Source: Betaproteobacteria bacterium SG8_40 (GTDB lineage Bacteria > Pseudomonadota > Gammaproteobacteria > Burkholderiales > Eutrophovitaceae). Taken from it: a stretch of DNA of 8,609 bases. This document shows positions 1 to 6,464 of the stretch, piece after piece; position 1 is the stretch's first letter; each line of letters opens with the position of its first letter. Location: NCBI GenBank assembly GCA_001304425.1, contig LJTS01000104.1:1-8609 (forward strand), in the 5' to 3' direction. The translations under genes and the position numbers were made by a program. The notes under the pieces are model-generated. The model did no database searches. It worked only from the letters and a program-made list of their open reading frames with translations, and had not been told where the DNA came from.

Positions 1-676
1 TGGCGAGCCAGCGTTCCACGTGTTTCAGCGATCGCGTGACTTGCGCAGTCGCCGATCCTTGCGTTTCACTGCCCATGATCGGGCGGTTGGGGCGGCGCAT
101 CCGGCCTGAGGATGTCCTGACCGCATCGCCTTGCGAGGAGTAGCCCACGCTGTAGACTTCGTGTTCGCGCACGTGCTTGTCGGTGCGCGAACCCTCGTAG
201 GAGAACAGCCTGGAGTAAGCTTCCGAGATGTGGGACACGATCTCGTAGTAGGAACGTGACACCAGGATCTGGCCGGCGTCGGCGAATGCCATCACGCGTT
301 GGGCGACGTTGATGCCGTCGCCAATGATGTTGGGGCGGGAGTTCAGGTCGCGGACCAGGCGCACCGGCCCGAGGTTGATGCCAATCCGCGCCGGCACTTG
401 CGCTGGCTCGTTGATGTCCGGCGCGAACGCATCGCGCAGGCTCATCGCGACGAAGAGGGCGTCTTCGGGGTCGCCGAGGAAGTTGATGGCGACACCGTCA
501 CCGGTATCGAGAATAATCCGGTCTGCCGGTGGTATCTCCTGTATGGCTGACGCAATCAGCGCGTTGAAGCGATCTTTCAGTCTGATCTGCTCAGCCACTG
601 GCTTGCGCGAGTATTCGACGATATCGAGGAACAGCACGCTGCAGATGAAAGTCCGGCTGGCCCGTTCAGGCATCAT
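1..676 (-). CDS. Class III adenylate/guanylate cyclase domain protein (3' end beyond window)
   Basis: The reading frame enters from the left edge, so only the N-terminal 225 residues are visible and the C-terminal part is unknown. The cyclase fold starts almost at residue 1, with no N-terminal sensor. Asp18 in LFLDIVEYSRK and Asp60 in DTGDGVAINF match the two metal-binding aspartates of class III cyclases. Asn123 and Arg127 in IIGDGINVAQRV match the transition-state Asn/Arg pair. The two purine-recognition positions, usually Lys and Asp/Thr, are Leu56 and Asn116, so substrate (ATP, GTP or other) cannot be assigned. After about residue 178 the sequence is polar, rich in Arg, Ser, Thr and Gln, and looks like a linker to a further domain. 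An in-frame TAG lies two codons upstream of the ATG at 676, so the start must be this codon or the adjacent ATG at 673. The ribosome binding site is weak. It is divergent from the fatty-acid genes, and no functional link is shown. Confidence 0.88.
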   Translation of the reverse strand, partial: MMPERASRTFICSVLFLDIVEYSRKPVAEQIRLKDRFNALIASAIQEIPPADRIILDTGDGVAINFLGDPEDALFVAMSLRDAFAPDINEPAQVPARIGINLGPVRLVRDLNSRPNIIGDGINVAQRVMAFADAGQILVSRSYYEIVSHISEAYSRLFSYEGSRTDKHVREHEVYSVGYSSQGDAVRTSSGRMRRPNRPIMGSETQGSATAQVTRSLKHVERWLA

Positions 677-681
677 GGCCG

Positions 682-721
682 TCTACCCGTAGAGCGGTTG
701 CCAATTGGCGAAGTTGGCCAA
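682..721. promoter_or_regulatory. Cluster of three short palindromes upstream of the cyclase start
   Basis: Three dyads sit within 40 bases just upstream of the cyclase ATG. They are TCTAC-CC-GTAGA at 682-693, the perfect 10-base palindrome GCCAATTGGC at 700-709, and the perfect 8-base palindrome TTGGCCAA at 714-721. The last two share TTGG/CCAA half-sites and their centres lie 13 bases apart. This could be an operator for a dimeric regulator acting on the cyclase gene. That is inference, since short palindromes also occur by chance. Confidence 0.3.
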
Positions 722-824
722 AAGACGGCTTTGTGGTGGGAGGTATGGTTAACGCCATGAGCCGGAGGAGGGCTGGTTCCCGTGCAATTGTAAGAACGAA
801 AAAGACATAATAAACAAATAGATG

Positions 825-855
825 TAGATCTTTCTTCCAAGCAATTCTAGATCTT
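825..855. repeat. Two direct copies of TAGATCTT, 23 bases apart
   Basis: The 8-base word TAGATCTT occurs at 825-832 and again at 848-855, a start-to-start spacing of 23 bases or about two helical turns. Each copy contains the AGATCT palindrome. They lie in the AT-rich part of the divergent region, 120-150 bases upstream of the synthetase start. Paired regulator sites are one reading; coincidence is the alternative. Confidence 0.3.
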
Positions 856-974
856 GTGCGGCGCAATAGAAGAGCCCTGAATGCAGGCATCCGCTATCAT
901 TGACGCGATTTTCATGCCGTCACGCCGGGCTTTCGGCCGTATCACTTTTCTCAATCCTGAAGAATGGTTGTTCA

Positions 975-2606
975 ATGAGCCGCAACGACATGTTTGACTC
1001 GGGGCTGGACAAGAACCGGGGCAATTTCGCCCCGCTTTCGCCACTTTCGTTTATCTCCTGGGCTGCCGATGTCTACCCCGATCGAAGCGCCGTTATATAC
1101 GGCGACGTACAGCGAACCTGGGCGCAAACCTACCGGCGTTGCCGGCGCCTCGCAGCCGCACTCGCGCAACAAGGCGTCGGAGCTGGAGATACCGTGGCCG
1201 TCATGGCGCCGAATACCCCGGCCATGTTCGAGGCGCATTACGGCATCCCGATGGCGGGCGCTGTGATCAACGCACTCAACACGCGCCTGGATGCCAGGGC
1301 GATCGCCTTCATGCTGGCGCACGGGGAAGCGAAGGTCCTGATTACCGATACCGAGTTTTCCGCCGTTATCGGGCCCGCGCTCGAATTACTCGACCGGCCT
1401 CCGCTGGTCATCGACATCGATGATGCTGCCGGGGGCGGTGGCGAGCGCCTGGGGAATTTCGAATACGAGGCCTTCCTGAAGTCCGGCGCGGAGGACTTCG
1501 ACTGGGAATTGCCGGGCGACGAATGGAATGCAATTGCGCTTTCATATACATCCGGTACCACCGGCGATCCCAAGGGGGTGGTGACCCACCACCGCGGTGC
1601 CTATCTGAACGCGATGGGAAACATTGTCACCTGGGCAATGCCCCATTTCCCTGTGTATCTCTGGACACTGCCGATGTTTCATTGCAACGGCTGGTGTTTT
1701 CCGTGGACGCTCGCCGCCGTCGCCGGAACCAGTGTGTGCATGCGGCGCGTGGAGCCGGCGGTCATCTTCGATCTGATAAGGCGGCATCGCGTTTCGCATT
1801 TTTGCGGAGCCCCTATCGTGCATAACATGCTGATCAACGCGCCGGCGGATCTTCGCGAGGGTATCGACCATCGCGTCAAGGCGATGATCGCGGGCGCCGC
1901 GCCGCCACAGGCGGTGATCGAGGGCGCGGAGCGTATTGGTGTGGACCTGACTCATGTGTACGGCCTGACCGAAGTCTACGGGCCGGCCTCGGTTTGCGCG
2001 AAGCACCCCGAATGGGATGCATTGCCGGTTGATGCACGCGCAAGTCTCAACGGCAGGCAAGGCGTGCGGTACGTCACTCAGGAGCGCATGGAAGTTCTCG
2101 ACCCGGACACGCTGGATCCCGTTCCCCGCGACGGAGAGACGATGGGCGAGATATTTTTCCGCGGCAACATCACGATGAAGGGCTACCTCAAGAATCCGGA
2201 GGCGACGCATCAGGCCTTTGCCGGCGGCTGGTTCCACACCGGTGATCTGGCCGTCGTCGACAAGAATGGTTACGTCAAGATCAAGGATCGCTCCAAGGAC
2301 GTCATTATTTCCGGCGGGGAGAATATTTCCACCATCGAGATCGAGGATGTCCTTTATTCCCATCCGTCCGTGCTCGAGGCTGCCGTCGTTGCCAAGCCGG
2401 ATGACAAATGGGGTGAGGTGCCGTGCGCATTCGTCACGCTCAAGGAGTCGGCGCCACCGGTCTCGGCCGAGGATCTTCTCGCTTTTTGTAAAGAACGGCT
2501 GGCGGGTTTCAAGCGCCCGAAACAGGTGGTGTTCGGCGCTCTTCCGAAGACGTCGACCGGAAAGATCCAGAAAGGCGTGCTGCGCGATTCGGCACGCCGC
2601 GTCTGA
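975..2606 (+). CDS. Acyl-CoA synthetase (AMP-forming fatty acid-CoA ligase, AlkK/DmdB-like)
   Basis: This enzyme activates a carboxylic acid with ATP to an acyl-adenylate and then to the CoA thioester, the entry step of beta-oxidation. The 543-residue protein has the full ANL-superfamily motif set. The phosphate-binding loop YTSGTTGDPKG is at 191-201, WTLPMFHCNGW at 230-240, HVYGLTE at 327-333 and WFHTGD at 419-424. The hinge region KDRSKDVIISGGEN follows, and the C-terminal catalytic lysine is Lys530 in KTSTGKIQKG. Length and motifs fit the medium-chain/methylmercaptopropionate-type ligases (about 540 residues) rather than acetyl-CoA synthetase. The exact substrate cannot be read. I chose ATG 975 because the family typically starts close to MFxxGLDxN, here residues 6-11, with a weak GAAGAA upstream; ATG 990 is an alternative. 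The frame stays open back to a TTG at 900, but those 25 residues do not look like the family. It lies 115 bases upstream of etfB on the same strand. Confidence 0.9.
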   Translation: MSRNDMFDSGLDKNRGNFAPLSPLSFISWAADVYPDRSAVIYGDVQRTWAQTYRRCRRLAAALAQQGVGAGDTVAVMAPNTPAMFEAHYGIPMAGAVINALNTRLDARAIAFMLAHGEAKVLITDTEFSAVIGPALELLDRPPLVIDIDDAAGGGGERLGNFEYEAFLKSGAEDFDWELPGDEWNAIALSYTSGTTGDPKGVVTHHRGAYLNAMGNIVTWAMPHFPVYLWTLPMFHCNGWCFPWTLAAVAGTSVCMRRVEPAVIFDLIRRHRVSHFCGAPIVHNMLINAPADLREGIDHRVKAMIAGAAPPQAVIEGAERIGVDLTHVYGLTEVYGPASVCAKHPEWDALPVDARASLNGRQGVRYVTQERMEVLDPDTLDPVPRDGETMGEIFFRGNITMKGYLKNPEATHQAFAGGWFHTGDLAVVDKNGYVKIKDRSKDVIISGGENISTIEIEDVLYSHPSVLEAAVVAKPDDKWGEVPCAFVTLKESAPPVSAEDLLAFCKERLAGFKRPKQVVFGALPKTSTGKIQKGVLRDSARRV

Positions 2607-2721
2607 GATACCGGCGAATTCACTTGGGCCGGTGGCGACGAGGTATGGATGAGGGGATGCAGGTGTGCTGCGCTGCGGTAAACTTGCATGTTTTTCGACA
2701 AAACAGGATTAAGGTAAAAAC
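2607..2721 (+). other. Intergenic gap between synthetase and etfB, possible weak promoter
   Basis: The gap starts with an inverted repeat, ACCGGC at 2610-2615 and GCCGGT at 2628-2633. It has a 12-base loop and no following T-run, so it is not a standard intrinsic terminator. Nearer etfB, TTGCAT at 2684-2689 lies 17 bases before GATTAA at 2707-2712, a poor sigma-70-like pair. The etfB ribosome binding site is the AAGG at 2711-2714. The genes on both sides could be co-transcribed, or etfBA could have its own promoter. Confidence 0.35.
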
Positions 2722-3471
2722 ATGAAGGTTCTGGTTCCGGTGAAGCGGGTGGTGGATTACAACGTCAAGGTCCGGGTGAAATCGGACGGCAGCGGCGTCG
2801 AGACGGCGAATGTGAAAATGTCGATGAACCCCTTCGATGAAATCGCCGTTGAGGAAGCAGTGCGGCTCAAGGAGGGCGGTGTGGTCGAAGAGATCATCGC
2901 CGTGTCGATCGGAACGATTGCGTGCCAGGAGACATTACGCACGGCACTGGCCCTTGGCGCGGACCGGGCGATACTCGTTGAAACCCCGGTTGAAACCCAG
3001 CCGCTGGCGGTCGCACGCGTGCTGGAAAAGCTCGTCGGCAAGGAGCAGCCGCAGCTGGTGATCATGGGAAAGCAGGCGATCGACGATGATTTCAACCAGA
3101 CCGGCCAGATGCTGGCCGCGCTGCTCGGCTGGTCGCAGGCTACGTTCGCGTCCAAGGTCGAGTTGGAGGCCGGCAGCGCGAAAGTGACTCGTGAAATCGA
3201 CGGCGGCCTCGAAACGCTGGCGGTCAAGCTCCCCGCAGTCGTCACCACCGATCTCCGGCTGAACGAGCCACGCTACGTGACTTTGCCGAACATCATGAAG
3301 GCAAAGAAGAAATCGCTGGAAAAACTGTCGCCGGAAGCGCTCGAGGTAGATGTCACGCCGCGGCTCAAGACCATCAAGGTGACCGAGCCGCCGAAGCGGA
3401 GCGCGGGGCAGAAGGTCAAGTCGGTAGAAGAGCTGGTTGAAAAACTCAAGAACGAAGCGAAGGTGATCTGA
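2722..3471 (+). CDS. etfB: Electron transfer flavoprotein, beta subunit
   Basis: EtfB pairs with EtfA to form the soluble FAD- and AMP-containing carrier that accepts electrons from acyl-CoA dehydrogenases and passes them to ETF:quinone oxidoreductase. The 249-residue length is normal for the family. The N-terminus MKVLVPVKRVVDYNVKV is typical, as is the AMP-binding stretch GKQAIDDDFNQTGQ. DLRLNEPRYVTLPNIMKAKK (177-196) is the beta-subunit recognition loop. Its Leu188 aligns with Leu195 of human ETF-beta, which anchors partner dehydrogenases. This loop is very close to the mitochondrial protein, placing it with group I (beta-oxidation) ETFs and not the FixB/FixA or bifurcating types. The start is supported by the AAGG eight bases upstream. 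The stop overlaps the etfA start by one base. Confidence 0.97.
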   Translation: MKVLVPVKRVVDYNVKVRVKSDGSGVETANVKMSMNPFDEIAVEEAVRLKEGGVVEEIIAVSIGTIACQETLRTALALGADRAILVETPVETQPLAVARVLEKLVGKEQPQLVIMGKQAIDDDFNQTGQMLAALLGWSQATFASKVELEAGSAKVTREIDGGLETLAVKLPAVVTTDLRLNEPRYVTLPNIMKAKKKSLEKLSPEALEVDVTPRLKTIKVTEPPKRSAGQKVKSVEELVEKLKNEAKVI

Positions 3472-4400
3472 TGGCGATTCTGGTAATTGCGGAACACGAC
3501 AATGGCGCGATCAAGCCGGCGGTGCTGAATACGGTGGCCGCAGCGAAGGCGCTCGGAGATGATATCCACGTGCTGGTCGCGGGGCACGAGTGCTCGAGTG
3601 CCGGCGAGGCTGCGGCCAAGGTGTCGGGCGTGACGAAAACGTTGGTGGCGGACGCCGCGCACTACGCGCATCCGATCGCAGAGAATCTTGCGGCCCTCGT
3701 TGTGCCCATGGCTTCCGACTACACCCATGTGCTTGCGCCGGCGACCAGCTTCGGCAAGAACGTGATGCCGAGGATCGCTGCGTTGCTCGACGTGGCGCAG
3801 ATATCCGACATCGTCGGTGTCGAGTCGGCCGATACGTTCGTGCGGCCGATTTATGCCGGTAATGCGCTTGCGACGGTGCAGTCATCGGATGCGATCAAGG
3901 TCATCACCGTGCGCACGACCGGTTTCGATCCGGTTGCGGCTGAAGGTGGTTCCGGGGCGGTGGAAGCCGTTGCCGCAGGCCCGGACGCAGGTCTGTCCCG
4001 TCTCGTTAGCCAGGAACTGACCGAATCGGCTCGCCCGGAACTCACGGCCGCGCGTGTGATCGTATCTGGTGGCCGCGGCATGGGAAGCGGGGAAAACTTT
4101 GCGATTCTGGAAAAGCTGGCCGACAAGCTCGGTGCGGCAGTGGGCGCTTCAAGGGCGGCCGTCGACTCGGGTTTCGTTCCCAACGACTATCAGGTTGGGC
4201 AGACCGGCAAGATCGTTGCGCCCGAACTGTACATCGCGGTCGGTATTTCCGGCGCCATTCAGCACCTTGCGGGCATGAAGGACAGCAAGGTGATCGTTGC
4301 CATCAACAAGGACGAAGAGGCGCCCATTTTCCAGATTGCCGATTACGGACTGGTGGGCGATCTGTTCGACGCCGTTCCGCAATTGACCGAGGCGCTCTGA
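3471..4400 (+). CDS. etfA: Electron transfer flavoprotein, alpha subunit
   Basis: EtfA holds the redox-active FAD of the ETF heterodimer. The 309-residue protein has the usual two-domain build. The N-terminal domain begins MAILVIAEHDNGAIKPA, and a C-terminal FAD-binding domain starts near VSGGRGMGSGENF (about 198-210). The FAD-contacting segments PNDYQVGQTGKIVAPELYI, VGISGAIQHLAGMKDS and IVAINKDEEAPIFQIADYG follow; the GISGAIQH stretch belongs to the family signature. The start codon shares one base with the etfB stop (TGATG), the classic arrangement for translational coupling and equal production of two subunits. A GAAGG before the overlap can serve as ribosome binding site. Nothing appears truncated or altered. 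Confidence 0.97.
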   Translation: MAILVIAEHDNGAIKPAVLNTVAAAKALGDDIHVLVAGHECSSAGEAAAKVSGVTKTLVADAAHYAHPIAENLAALVVPMASDYTHVLAPATSFGKNVMPRIAALLDVAQISDIVGVESADTFVRPIYAGNALATVQSSDAIKVITVRTTGFDPVAAEGGSGAVEAVAAGPDAGLSRLVSQELTESARPELTAARVIVSGGRGMGSGENFAILEKLADKLGAAVGASRAAVDSGFVPNDYQVGQTGKIVAPELYIAVGISGAIQHLAGMKDSKVIVAINKDEEAPIFQIADYGLVGDLFDAVPQLTEAL

Positions 4401-4437
4401 TTAACCACATACCGGTGACGTCCGGGGAGAAACACGA

Positions 4438-6234
4438 ATGTCGACATATTCAGCGCCAGTCAACGACATGCAGTTCGTTGTCAAGGAACTGGTGGGTCTG
4501 GAGCAGATTGCCCAATTGCCGGGATGCGAGGAAGCGACGCCGGACCTGGTGGACGCGGTCATTGAAGAAGCGGGCAAGTTTGCGACTGGTGTCCTCGACC
4601 CGTTGAACTGGCCGGGAGACCAGCACGGCGCGGTATTGAAGGAACACGTTGTGACGCCGGCGCCGGGGTTTGCGGAGGCGTACACTCAGTTTTGTGAAGC
4701 CGGGTGGGGATCGCTTGCCAATGATCCGCAATGGGGTGGTCAGGGTTTGCCGCACGTGGTTTCGACGCTGACTGCGGAAATGTGGAACGCCGCATGTATG
4801 TCGTTTGCGCTTTGTCCGATGCTAACCACCGGCGCGGTACAAGCCATCAAGCGCCACGGCACACCCGAGCAGCAGGCGACGTATCTGCCGAACCTCGTAT
4901 CGGGCAAATGGTCCGGCACCATGAACCTGACAGAACCGCAGGCGGGTTCCGATTTGTCGGCGGTGCGTTCGCGTGCCGTGCCCGAAGGTGATCATTACCG
5001 CATTTCCGGGACCAAGATATTTATCACCTGGGGCGAGCACACGATGGCGGAAAACATCATCCACCTGGTCCTTGCCCGCACACCGGATGCGCCTGAGGGC
5101 GTCAAGGGTATTTCGCTTTTCATCGTACCGAAGTTTCTGGTCAATGGTGATGGCAGCCTGGGCGCACGCAATGACGTGAAATGCGTTTCGATCGAACACA
5201 AGCTCGGCATTCATGCGAGTCCTACCTGTGTGATGGCGTATGGCGATGGCGAGGGTGCCATCGGCTATCTGGTAGGCGAGGAGAACCGTGGATTGCACTA
5301 CATGTTCACGATGATGAATTTCGCCCGGCTGGAGGTTGGCGTCGAAGGCGTAGCGATTGCTGACCGCGCATACCAGCGCGCACTCGCGTTCGCAAAGGAG
5401 CGTGTTCAGGGACGTGAGGCGGGCGTTAAGTCCGGAGAGCGCGTCACCATCATTCATCACCCCGACGTCAGGCGCATGCTGATGAGCATGAAGGCGCAAA
5501 CGGAGGCGATGCGCGCGCTCGCGGTGCAGGCTTCCGCGCATCTAGATATGGCGCTGCTCCATCCTGACGCGGGCGAACGGGAGAAAAACCAGAATCTGTT
5601 TGATTTGCTGACTCCGGTGGTCAAGGGTTGGTGTACCGAGCAGTCGATCGAAATTGCTTCGCTGGGCGTGCAGATCCACGGCGGCATGGGTTTCGTCGAG
5701 GAAACCGGCGCTGCGCAGTACTTGCGGGATGCGCGCATCACGACCTTGTACGAAGGTACCACCGGCATTCAGGCCAATGACCTTATGGGTCGCAAGATTG
5801 CCTACGAAAAAGGTGCCACCGCGCGCGCCTTCATCGACCACATGCGAACCCTTGATGCAGAACTCGCCAAGGCAGCAAGGCATCCGGTGTTGTCCATTAT
5901 CCGGCGTAATCTCAATGAAGGCATCGAGGCGCTGTCGGCGAGTGTCGAATGGATGGTGGAAACCTATCCGCACAACGTCAAGGCAGCTTCCGCGGGCGCG
6001 GTGCCCTTGCTCAAACTGTTCGGCACGGTTGCTGGAGGTTGGCTGATGGCGAAAGCGGCACTGATTTCCAGGGGGCGCCTGGACGACAATGCCGAGAGCT
6101 TTGATTTCTATCGCAGCAAGCTTGGAACGGCGCGTTTTTACGCCGAACACGTGCTTCCATTGGCGCAGGCTTACAAGGCACAGATCATGGCTGGCGCCGA
6201 CAGCGTTCTCGAACTCGAGGAAGTGCAATTCTAG
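4438..6234 (+). CDS. Acyl-CoA dehydrogenase with extra C-terminal domain (about 600 residues, DmdC/FadE1-2 type)
   Basis: This soluble FAD enzyme oxidises an acyl-CoA to the trans-2-enoyl-CoA and passes electrons to ETF. The 598 residues exceed the roughly 380-400 of ordinary acyl-CoA dehydrogenases. The order is an N-terminal helical domain, then the beta domain with the flavin-contacting MNLTEPQAGSDLSAV (162-176) and ISGTKIFITWGEH. A C-terminal helical domain carries IHGGMGFVEETGAAQYLRD and the catalytic base Glu439 in LYEGTTGIQANDLMGRK. An extra C-terminal domain runs from about 465 to the end. This architecture is shared with 3-methylmercaptopropionyl-CoA dehydrogenase DmdC and with many general fatty acyl-CoA dehydrogenases, so the substrate is open. 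The ATG at 4438 follows GGGGAGA at 4424-4430, a strong ribosome binding site. It lies 37 bases after etfA and is very likely in the same transcript. Confidence 0.93.
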   Translation: MSTYSAPVNDMQFVVKELVGLEQIAQLPGCEEATPDLVDAVIEEAGKFATGVLDPLNWPGDQHGAVLKEHVVTPAPGFAEAYTQFCEAGWGSLANDPQWGGQGLPHVVSTLTAEMWNAACMSFALCPMLTTGAVQAIKRHGTPEQQATYLPNLVSGKWSGTMNLTEPQAGSDLSAVRSRAVPEGDHYRISGTKIFITWGEHTMAENIIHLVLARTPDAPEGVKGISLFIVPKFLVNGDGSLGARNDVKCVSIEHKLGIHASPTCVMAYGDGEGAIGYLVGEENRGLHYMFTMMNFARLEVGVEGVAIADRAYQRALAFAKERVQGREAGVKSGERVTIIHHPDVRRMLMSMKAQTEAMRALAVQASAHLDMALLHPDAGEREKNQNLFDLLTPVVKGWCTEQSIEIASLGVQIHGGMGFVEETGAAQYLRDARITTLYEGTTGIQANDLMGRKIAYEKGATARAFIDHMRTLDAELAKAARHPVLSIIRRNLNEGIEALSASVEWMVETYPHNVKAASAGAVPLLKLFGTVAGGWLMAKAALISRGRLDDNAESFDFYRSKLGTARFYAEHVLPLAQAYKAQIMAGADSVLELEEVQF

Positions 6235-6464
6235 ATGCGGCCGGGGTGATTGTTTTCGCGAAGCTGGTGGAACCGGCGGTCACGATTGTTTCCACCCCGC
6301 GCGAAACACGACCGCTCTGGGGCGGGCGCCGGTTGCCTGGCTCTCTGGCCGATCGATTTCAGCGGGATCGTCTTCGAACCGATGCGCGGCGGGGAGGCCG
6401 GATGCGGCGCCGAGACAACAAGCGTCGTTGTTGCTGAAAGACGGGCGAAAGAAGGGTAAGCGAA
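6235..6464 (+). other. Intergenic gap before fadE
   Basis: These 230 bases contain no gene that I can support. They include the nested inverted repeat described separately. Closer to fadE is a small hairpin, CAACAA at 6416-6421 and TTGTTG at 6428-6433 with a six-base loop. No T-run follows either structure, so I see no intrinsic terminator. The fadE ribosome binding site GAAGGG is at 6451-6456. The gap is long compared with the tight spacing of etfB, etfA and the preceding dehydrogenase, so separate control of fadE is possible. Confidence 0.5.
6254..6306. repeat. Nested inverted repeat able to form a two-part hairpin
   Basis: An outer arm pair, TTTCGCG at 6254-6260 and CGCGAAA at 6300-6306, encloses an inner pair, GGTGGAA at 6266-6272 and TTCCACC at 6290-6296. 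Both pairs are perfect over 7 bases. A 5/3-base internal loop separates them and the apical loop is 17 bases. It begins about 20 bases after the upstream stop codon. It lacks a T-tail and is not a standard terminator. A 3'-end stabilising structure or a protein site are possible roles. Confidence 0.45.

Larger units (their letters stand above)
677..974. promoter_or_regulatory. Divergent intergenic region between cyclase and acyl-CoA synthetase
   Basis: This stretch of about 300 bases separates two divergently read genes and must hold promoters for both unless distant ones are used. The part around 784-856 is clearly richer in A and T than the surrounding coding DNA. Near-consensus pieces occur: CATAAT at 806-811, TATCAT at 895-900 and TTGACG at 900-905. 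None is paired with a partner at 16-18 bases, so I do not assign a sigma-70 promoter. A palindrome cluster (682-721) and a direct repeat (825-855) are listed separately. No convincing gene is seen here. Confidence 0.5.

Noticed and set aside
900..905. TTGACG as a -35 box for the synthetase
   Set aside because: No acceptable -10 sequence lies 16-18 bases downstream; the bases there are GC-rich.
900..974. N-terminal extension of the synthetase from TTG 900
   Set aside because: The 25 extra residues do not resemble the family, which starts near MFxxGLDxN; TTG is also a weaker start.
1542..2363. 273-codon open frame on the minus strand inside the synthetase gene
   Set aside because: It is antisense to a gene with complete catalytic motifs, has no recognisable domain, and long antisense frames are common in GC-rich coding DNA.
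2610..2633. Inverted repeat after the synthetase stop as a terminator
   Set aside because: The stem is only 6 base pairs with a 12-base loop and no T-run follows.
4822..6228. Two long minus-strand frames (4822-5541 and 5542-6228) opposite the 598-residue dehydrogenase
   Set aside because: Both are complementary to conserved dehydrogenase motifs and show no domain; they are shadows of codon bias.
6250..6459. 69-codon plus-strand frame ending just before fadE
   Set aside because: It begins with TTG without a ribosome binding site, is rich in Arg, Gly and Ala, and spans the nested hairpin; no family is recognised.
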